DNA of 20,747 bases from Euryarchaeota archaeon UBA52 (GTDB lineage Archaea > Thermoplasmatota > Poseidoniia > Poseidoniales > Thalassarchaeaceae), in contig DAVB01000005.1 of NCBI GenBank assembly GCA_002505455.1, forward strand, positions 1-20,747, read 5' to 3'. The notes beneath the pieces are model-generated. The model worked only from the letters and a program-made list of their open reading frames with translations. It was not told the DNA's origin and searched no databases. Every line of letters begins with the position of its first letter. The first letter of the stretch is position 1. Both the position numbers and the translations under genes were made by a program. Of this stretch, positions 15,740 through 20,747 are shown one piece after another.

Positions 15740-17793
15740 GATGCCCTTCGGGCTCCCCTTCTATACATGAATGCAGCAGCAAGAATTCCGACCATGGACG
15801 ATGATCCCGGGAATGGAAGAAGCCCCTCTGCATTATTCTGATCGTCCTTTGGAGGTAATGGAGTTATGTCGGGTATTTCCAACACCTCTGTCGAATTCAA
15901 GCTTTGATCAACGGATGAACACATCCCGGAGGCGTCACAGACACGTACTGTAACAATGTGGTCGCCGGGATCGAAAAGTGCGAAGTCGATGGGCCCCACT
16001 GACCAAGAGTTGCCTCCCGCATCGACATTCCCCAAATTATTACCATCAATCAGCATACTGAATGACACATCTTCTCCATCCGGTTCTCCGAACATCCCAT
16101 TCATGCTCCATGTAGTTCCTATCCACTCGCTATTCAAGATTGAAATTACCGGGGGGTCGCCGATTTTTTGGAATGTCATGCTACTCCTCTCCACACGTTC
16201 ATAAATTCCAACCCCACTTATTTTGAACCAGACATTAACAGAGCCTGGGATTAAGCCCGAGGCAGACTCGCTAAACACTTGTTCTCCCTCGTGTTGCAGA
16301 ATAATCGCATCTTCATAGTATGACGGCTCCCCATTATTTTGGCTAAGCCCTACTTGCAAGATGATTTGATGATCGATCCAAATTTCTTCAATAGAAACTA
16401 TGTCTGTGTTGAATTCTATATTCACCGTGTCATGAATGGCGGGAGGATCCTGTGAAGAATTACTGCTCGCTGTGAATCCTAATATCGCCATGAAACTCCT
16501 TTCCGATGATTGCTGGCCGGAGGGATCGACGGCTAAGCAGTTGAATTGGAATCGTCCAGCATCATCTGGGATGACTACCCGTATCGATCTGTCTTCTCCA
16601 AAAAGGTTTGATTCTATGTCGTCGTTGCTGTAGCAGTTTATACTTAGTTTCGAAATAGCCATGTCATCTGTAAACCATCCAGCAATATCGCCCCACTCTG
16701 CGATTATCACATTAGGATCAAAAGATCCCCCTTCAACCATCCCATAGACCCAAAACGTGCCGTTTTCAGGCGCATCCGGCGTCCATGAAGGAGGATCATC
16801 CACAGGAGGGGGGATAGTTGTGAGGTCAAAGAAAAGATCTTCTCCAGAAGGCCAATACGTACTTGGCCGATCAGGCTCGATTTGGAGAGTAAGGCCTCCT
16901 CGATCGTTGTAACGCGTCGCTACTGAAGAAGAACCATCTCCTATGCACGAGCCTCTAATGGGGGTAGGAGAACCCCCATTAAGCAGGTCACGCCCTTCAC
17001 ATTCTTCAAACAAAGACAGCCTCATCCCATCTACATGGGGCGCATTTATCGTGTATGTAGCGCGGGAGATATTTGAGACGTTCATCGCGAGAGTCAGCGT
17101 CTCAAGAGATTGGATATTATGCAGATCAACTTCTCCGCTTAGGTACAACTCAATTCTACATTCATCGTGTAATTCGCCATCCGTGTCGCAATCACGATCC
17201 GAGTTTGGAACAACTGGGACCTCGTAGCACCCCTGGCTACTCCCGAAGCTGCTACAATCTCTGACAGAGCCATGCCTCTCTGGAACCATGTTCCATTCAT
17301 CTATTGAAACGCCATCTTCTACCCACGTAGCATTCCTCCAGTCTACCGCTGCTCCACCACGGTGATGCTCACCGTCTCTGACGCCCACACGAGTCATGGT
17401 GTACTCGACGCAGTCGGCTGCAACTGATCTGACGGCTTCACGTTCGTCAGACGATAACCAGCCATCGCCGCCACTGGGCACTAGACCATCCAGAAGATCG
17501 TCCAAGAAAGTTCTGAAATCATCGGCCATAGTCCCATTTATCCATGCCATTGCATCAATCTGCGCAGTTCTCCAGTTGTCTGCCACTGTCACATTAAATT
17601 CCGCCCAGGTGTATGTGAATACATCTTCAAATGAACTCTGTGAACACTGTGCTTCGAAAGTTCCACCGCCACCAAACTGTTCCATGGAAATGTTTTGCTT
17701 TTGAAGATCTCCGGAGTGATGAAAGGGGGATAAAGAAAGAGAGAACATCAGTACAACAATTCCCGCTGCGAGCGCATTACGGTGGTTAAGCAC
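15736..17793 (-). CDS. secreted surface protein with Ig-like domains and C-terminal sorting-type signal
   Basis: This is a 685-aa extracellular protein of unknown function. It has an N-terminal signal peptide (MLNHRNALAAGIVVLMFSLSLS). Residues 50-140 form a helical region with DGWLSSDE (110-117), reminiscent of a Ca-binding loop. Residues 180-450 are cysteine-containing beta-rich modules, and at about 560-635 there is an Ig/PKD-like domain (PPVISILNSEWIGTTWSMNG; GDHIVTVRVCDASGMCSS). The C-terminus carries PFPG (660-663), a short hydrophobic stretch (667-677) and an RR-containing basic end, the layout of PGF-CTERM-type archaeosortase signals. Start: the only suitable codon is GTG 17793, since the ATG at 17800 is in another frame and stops after four codons. 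No Shine-Dalgarno sequence is visible. It is the first gene of the operon with the Gar1-like and TPR-like genes, and is divergent from phnC. Confidence 0.82.
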   Translation of the reverse strand: MLNHRNALAAGIVVLMFSLSLSPFHHSGDLQKQNISMEQFGGGGTFEAQCSQSSFEDVFTYTWAEFNVTVADNWRTAQIDAMAWINGTMADDFRTFLDDLLDGLVPSGGDGWLSSDEREAVRSVAADCVEYTMTRVGVRDGEHHRGGAAVDWRNATWVEDGVSIDEWNMVPERHGSVRDCSSFGSSQGCYEVPVVPNSDRDCDTDGELHDECRIELYLSGEVDLHNIQSLETLTLAMNVSNISRATYTINAPHVDGMRLSLFEECEGRDLLNGGSPTPIRGSCIGDGSSSVATRYNDRGGLTLQIEPDRPSTYWPSGEDLFFDLTTIPPPVDDPPSWTPDAPENGTFWVYGMVEGGSFDPNVIIAEWGDIAGWFTDDMAISKLSINCYSNDDIESNLFGEDRSIRVVIPDDAGRFQFNCLAVDPSGQQSSERSFMAILGFTASSNSSQDPPAIHDTVNIEFNTDIVSIEEIWIDHQIILQVGLSQNNGEPSYYEDAIILQHEGEQVFSESASGLIPGSVNVWFKISGVGIYERVERSSMTFQKIGDPPVISILNSEWIGTTWSMNGMFGEPDGEDVSFSMLIDGNNLGNVDAGGNSWSVGPIDFALFDPGDHIVTVRVCDASGMCSSVDQSLNSTEVLEIPDITPLPPKDDQNNAEGLLPFPGSSSMVGILAAAFMYRRGARRAS

Positions 17794-17803
17794 GATACAT
17801 TGT

Positions 17804-17892
17804 AACCGTCGTCACACTTCACGTTATGTCTTACACTTCACTAAATTCTGCTATTTCTCCAATATCGTTGCGAAACCATCGTCACAATACTT
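17804..17892. promoter_or_regulatory. divergent promoter region with direct repeats (candidate operator)
   Basis: The 139-nt spacer between the 685-aa protein gene and phnC holds two sets of direct repeats. ACACTTCAC occurs at 17814-17822 and again at 17833-17841, 19 bp apart start to start, close to two helical turns. AACCGTCGTCACA (from 17804) recurs with one mismatch as AACCATCGTCACA (from 17874). Such spacing suits a dimeric or repeated regulator-binding site between two divergent promoters. That reading is inference; chance repeats in a short spacer cannot be excluded. Confidence 0.35.
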
Positions 17893-17932
17893 TCCACCAC
17901 ATCCAAATAAGGGATTAGGGGGACCTAAAATA

Positions 17933-18652
17933 ATGTCAAGCGGGCGAAACAGCGAGATCGTCGCCAAGCTTGATGGCGTATCCATCGGTTATAACGAAAA
18001 CAACCCTCTCGCAACTATCCCTTCTCTTCTTATCAAAAAGGGGGAGATTCTTGCCATAGCAGGGCCTTCGGGCATAGGCAAGTCAACACTTCTCAAGACA
18101 ATCGCAGGACTCGTCACTCCCTTGCAAGGGACAATAGAAGTATGCGGTTCAATTCTTCCAAAGAAGCCTCTTAGAGGCGATTTGGGCTATATCCCTCAGA
18201 GACTTGGCTTGATCCGACATGCCAGCGTCATGCACAACGTTCTGATCGGATCTAGGGCCTCTATGTGTAGATCCATGCAAATTTTCACCCCCAAGGAGGC
18301 GAAGGAAAGTGCTAGGAACGCAATATGTGAGATGGGTCTCGAACAGAAAATGTGGGAGCCTGTAAGGCGACTTTCAGGAGGCCAGCAGAGACGAGTCGCC
18401 ACAGCTAGGACGTTAGCTCAAGCACCCAAAGTAATCCTTGCTGATGAGTTCCTAAGCGAACTCGATGACGAGACCATGTCACACGTCGCTGAAACCGTAG
18501 TTCGTTATGCGCGTGAGAACAATGCTGCGGTGATACTCGTTGAACATGACGTGTCTCGTGCGCGTGAATTGGCTGATCGGCTAGTCGTGATGGACGATGG
18601 AAGACTGAACCCATTCATCTCCTCGACAAAGACACTTGAGGTGAAGATATGA
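17933..18652 (+). CDS. phnC: phosphonate-type ABC transporter ATP-binding protein (PhnC-like)
   Basis: This is the cytoplasmic ATPase of an ABC importer of the phosphonate/phosphite (PhnC/PtxA) group. The 239 residues contain Walker A GPSGIGKST (44-52), the Q-loop Gln89 in YIPQRLGLI, the signature LSGGQQRR (147-154), Walker B VILADE (167-172, catalytic Glu172) and the H-loop His205, so it should be active. The RLGLIRHASVMHNVLIG stretch after the Q-loop is typical of PhnC. Walker B is followed by FLSELD where many relatives have P-x-x-SLD. The ATG at 17933 has an AGGGGG about 10-12 nt upstream. Its stop overlaps the phnE start by 4 nt. The true substrate could be a phosphonate, phosphite, phosphate ester or another oxyanion; the sequence does not decide. 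Confidence 0.9.
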   Translation: MSSGRNSEIVAKLDGVSIGYNENNPLATIPSLLIKKGEILAIAGPSGIGKSTLLKTIAGLVTPLQGTIEVCGSILPKKPLRGDLGYIPQRLGLIRHASVMHNVLIGSRASMCRSMQIFTPKEAKESARNAICEMGLEQKMWEPVRRLSGGQQRRVATARTLAQAPKVILADEFLSELDDETMSHVAETVVRYARENNAAVILVEHDVSRARELADRLVVMDDGRLNPFISSTKTLEVKI

Positions 18653-19527
18653 ACTCAAAATTGAGGATTTATCCTGGGCATATTTTTGCAGCACTCCTAA
18701 TTCTCGCGTTGGTCGTAATGGATAGATCCATAGATGATTGGGGCAGACTTTCCAATGGTTACGACAATTTTGTAGGATTCTTTCACGAACAGCTCTGGCC
18801 ACCTGACTGGAGTGTCCTCGACCCTCGGGTGTATCCTGAGTGTACTGCTTCGAAGAATCTAGATTTCACTTGCTCAACTGCATGGATTGGCATGGTAGAA
18901 ACCCTTCAGATAGCATTCGTATCAACCATGTTTGCAATGACCATCTCACTTCCGATGGCATTGTTGGCTGCGAGGAATGTCGGTACAATTCAAACTGCTC
19001 TTGTCACGCGCTTCTTATTAGCCGCTTTCAGAAGCCTGCCAGCTCTGATTTGGGCTATATTTTTTGTAATACTCATCGGCCTTGGAGCTATTTCTGGAAT
19101 ATTTGCTATGACAATTTACTCTGTAGGGTATCTGGGTAAACTTCAGTACGAGGCAATCGAAGGCATGAACAGACTCCCTCTAGAAGCCGCAGATGCAGCA
19201 GGTTTGAGCCGTTTTGAGAAGGCTCTACATGTTGTAATACCTGAATCTGCAAACGATCTGATTTCTCAAGCCATATTCATGTTCGAATACAACGTCAGAC
19301 ACGGTTCAGTCATCGGAATTGTAGGAGCAGGAGGTATCGGTTATTACATCGATAGGTCACTATTCTTCCTCGCCTATGACGAGGTTCTTGCATACTTGAT
19401 AATAGTCTTCGTTGCCGTCATTATGATAGATATCATTTCCGCATATGCGCGATCTTTCTTCAATGATGATAGAAATGATGTAAGGAAACCCTCTTGGAAA
19501 TCGGTTTTCATACCAGGTTACGAGTAA
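18649..19527 (+). CDS. phnE: phosphonate-type ABC transporter permease (PhnE-like)
   Basis: This 292-aa integral membrane protein forms the translocation pore with PhnC. Hydrophobic segments lie at about 11-25, 82-107, 123-145, 148-163, 205-232 and 245-268. The loop between the first two contains Cys65 and Cys75, probably outside. The EAA coupling loop is EAADAAGLSRFEKALHVVIP (179-198), which docks the ATPase. RSLPALIWAIFFV (128-140) and RHGSVIGIVGAGGIGYYI (217-234) are typical of PhnE. The ATG sits in the phnC stop (ATGA) and has a strong GAGGTGA 4 nt upstream (18638-18644). No gene for the periplasmic-type binding protein PhnD lies beside it; the next gene, gpsA, converges with a 10-nt gap. 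Confidence 0.9.
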   Translation: MNSKLRIYPGHIFAALLILALVVMDRSIDDWGRLSNGYDNFVGFFHEQLWPPDWSVLDPRVYPECTASKNLDFTCSTAWIGMVETLQIAFVSTMFAMTISLPMALLAARNVGTIQTALVTRFLLAAFRSLPALIWAIFFVILIGLGAISGIFAMTIYSVGYLGKLQYEAIEGMNRLPLEAADAAGLSRFEKALHVVIPESANDLISQAIFMFEYNVRHGSVIGIVGAGGIGYYIDRSLFFLAYDEVLAYLIIVFVAVIMIDIISAYARSFFNDDRNDVRKPSWKSVFIPGYE

Positions 19528-19537
19528 TGGGAGTAAA

Positions 19538-20545
19538 TTACTGGATTGACTCAACCATCCTTCTTACTGACTCCTCTGCAGATATCGAACCATCAAGCAA
19601 ATCACACAAGGCACTCAGGAAAGGCGTCTCCCAACCATTCTTTTCTGCAGTCTGAGAGAACATACGCGCTGCACGAACGCCTTCCGCCACCATTGTCATT
19701 TGTGCTAAGCCTTCTTGTAGGGATAATCCCTTTCCGAGCATTTCGCCAAGTGTACGATTTCTGCTTTTGGGACTCGTTGAAGTGACATATAAATCTCCTA
19801 TTCCTGCAGGCCCAAACGCAGTATCCGGACTCGCTCCCATCAATGAGAGAAGGTACCTGCCCTCGTTGAAACCAGATTGTACAAGTGCCGCTTTCAGATT
19901 GTCCCCCCCGATGGACCCTCTAAGTCCGTCAACAAGACCGCACGCAAGAGCAACTGTGTTCTTGTAAGCCCCCCAAAGCTCCGCTCCAACGGGGTCATCA
20001 GCAGATGTGAGAATTAGCGTCTTGGTGGAAAGTCGCTGAGCTATCTTACTTGCAACGGAATCATCATCACACGCTACAAGAGCACTCGTGATTACGCCTC
20101 TCGCAACCTCTGGTGCTATGGTAGGGCCGGTTAGGACCAAGACGGGATTCGACTTTTTGACGGCACGAAGACGCTGTTCAATCGCATTCGATATCATACC
20201 ATCCTCGCTAGCATCCTCGGGTGCTAGGCCTTTAGCGAGATCCAAGATTACATGCGAGGGCCTGAGGCCCGGTAGGACGAGATCGATAACTTCCAGGATG
20301 ACCCCGCTTGGTAATGCAAAAACAAGAATCTCCGAACTTTCAAGAATATCCTCATGTGCCATTGTGGCTTGTAGATTGGGTATCTTAACCTCCGGCAAAT
20401 ATTTGTGATTTATGGACTCCATCATCAGAGACTCATACACATCGTTCTCAATCGTCCACCCTGTAATCGTATGCCCATCTTCCCCCCATATCTTCGCAAG
20501 AGCTGTTCCCCAGTTCCCCATGCCAAAGATCCCTATCCGAGCCAT
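19538..20545 (-). CDS. gpsA: NAD(P)-dependent sn-glycerol-3-phosphate dehydrogenase (GpsA, bacterial type)
   Basis: GpsA reduces dihydroxyacetone phosphate to sn-glycerol-3-phosphate in the cytosol. All family hallmarks are present in 335 aa: the Rossmann motif GMGNWGTA (8-15), KYLP (48-51), the ALPSG segment (77-81), DLAKGL (102-107, Lys105), TGPTIAPEVARG (139-150), the catalytic Lys195 in GAYKNTVAL, and GIGDLYVTST with SRNR (248-264). The length is normal. The ATG has an AAGGTG Shine-Dalgarno sequence with a 5-nt spacer (complement of 20551-20556), so the gene is probably transcribed alone. Archaea normally make the opposite enantiomer with the unrelated G1P dehydrogenase, so a gpsA here bears on lipid stereochemistry. 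It could instead serve glycerol or redox metabolism. Confidence 0.95.
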   Translation of the reverse strand: MARIGIFGMGNWGTALAKIWGEDGHTITGWTIENDVYESLMMESINHKYLPEVKIPNLQATMAHEDILESSEILVFALPSGVILEVIDLVLPGLRPSHVILDLAKGLAPEDASEDGMISNAIEQRLRAVKKSNPVLVLTGPTIAPEVARGVITSALVACDDDSVASKIAQRLSTKTLILTSADDPVGAELWGAYKNTVALACGLVDGLRGSIGGDNLKAALVQSGFNEGRYLLSLMGASPDTAFGPAGIGDLYVTSTSPKSRNRTLGEMLGKGLSLQEGLAQMTMVAEGVRAARMFSQTAEKNGWETPFLSALCDLLDGSISAEESVRRMVESIQ

Positions 20546-20550
20546 AGAAA

Positions 20551-20556
20551 CACCTT
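20551..20556 (-). promoter_or_regulatory. Shine-Dalgarno of gpsA
   Basis: The minus-strand AAGGTG lies 5 nt before the gpsA ATG. It is a strong ribosome-binding site and fixes the start codon. Similar GAGGTG sites precede korB and phnE, whereas korA and the cyclophilin gene have none, so leadered and probably leaderless genes coexist here. Confidence 0.7.
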
Positions 20557-20692
20557 GATGGCCGTTCGCGGATGGTCTTCGTTATGACCTTGGCGGGAGT
20601 ATGGTGCCGATGAGCCGATGTCTTAACCACTTAGTAGACCCTTCAGACAGAGATTATCTGCGCCATCATTGAGTAAGTCGCCCGCGGCATCG

Positions 20693-20700
20693 TAAAATAT
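20693..20700 (+). promoter_or_regulatory. TATA box of the right-end tRNA
   Basis: TAAAATAT lies 25-32 nt upstream of the mature 5' end of the tRNA that starts at 20725, the normal distance for an archaeal TBP site. The same 11-mer, CGTAAAATATG, is found upstream of the cyclophilin gene. The rest of the 20557-20692 stretch shows no gene or clear structure. Confidence 0.65.
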
Positions 20701-20724
20701 GGCACTCAACGGGACAGAACCCTA

Positions 20725-20747
20725 GCAGGGGTTCCCGAGCGGTCAAA
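20725..20747 (+). tRNA. 5' part of a class II tRNA, probably tRNA-Leu (cut by the window end)
   Basis: GCAGGGG-TT-CCCGAGCGGTCAAA matches the acceptor 5' strand, positions 8-9 and the beginning of the D-arm of a class II tRNA. The CCGAG..GGTCAAA pattern is usual for tRNA-Leu; tRNA-Ser is the alternative. The anticodon lies outside the window, so the identity cannot be confirmed. Confidence 0.75.

Noticed and set aside
15213..15770. 185-aa plus-strand open frame opposite the Gar1-like gene
   Set aside because: Its Leu/Phe/Pro-rich composition is the mirror of the Arg/Lys-rich tail on the other strand; the minus-strand frame has the barrel, zinc-finger cysteines and a 4-nt operon overlap.
20557..20692. 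GATGAGCCGATG stretch upstream of the tRNA as a C/D-box RNA
   Set aside because: There is a weak C-box-like element but no correctly placed D box (CTGA) on the same strand and no C'/D' pair.
1..20747. Mobile element, prophage or CRISPR array
   Set aside because: No transposase, integrase, terminal inverted repeats, att-like duplication at the tRNAs, or regularly spaced repeats were seen on either strand.

Overview
The window looks like chromosomal DNA from an archaeon, most likely a Thermoplasmatota / Marine Group II (Poseidoniia) type marine planktonic euryarchaeote. The archaeal signs are a Gar1-like H/ACA RNP protein, a two-subunit 2-oxoacid:ferredoxin oxidoreductase with fused gamma-alpha chain, TATA-like boxes upstream of genes and tRNAs, and very large secreted proteins rich in N-x-S/T sequons with C-terminal membrane anchors. 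A bacterial-type gpsA also fits what has been reported for Marine Group II. Taxonomy is an inference from gene content; no marker such as rRNA is present. I see no insertion sequence, prophage, integrase or CRISPR array, and no intergenic gap longer than about 200 bases.

Left part (1-7544), central metabolism: a tRNA-Gln(CUG) on the minus strand, then minus-strand korA-korB (4-nt stop/start overlap) for ferredoxin-dependent oxidation of a 2-oxoacid, probably 2-oxoglutarate. Divergently, on the plus strand, come a membrane-anchored cyclophilin with an N-terminal TPR-like region, a full-length AcnA-type aconitase, and a small unknown protein with a possible winged-helix C-terminus. AcnA and KorAB would supply two steps of an oxidative TCA cycle.

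Middle (7628-17793), cell surface: a giant (about 2,150 aa) secreted protein with FG-GAP/VCBS repeats, CARDB-like segments, a ThuA/GATase-like domain, one C-terminal transmembrane helix and a short cytoplasmic tail. It converges on a minus-strand operon of three genes read from right to left: a 685-aa secreted protein with an archaeosortase-like C-terminal signal, a Gar1-like protein carrying an extra RanBP2-like zinc finger and a long basic tail, and a TPR-like protein with two membrane helices.

Right part (17794-20747): a short divergent regulatory region with direct repeats, then phnC-phnE (ATPase and permease of a phosphonate-type ABC importer, without a binding-protein gene in the window), converging on gpsA (sn-glycerol-3-phosphate dehydrogenase). 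The window ends inside a class II tRNA gene, probably tRNA-Leu, with a well-placed TATA-like box.

The observations most worth following are the Gar1-zinc finger fusion, the bacterial-type gpsA in an archaeal context (lipid stereochemistry), phnCE without phnD behind a repeat-containing divergent promoter region, the architecture and tail of the giant surface protein, and the candidate sorting signal on the 685-aa protein.
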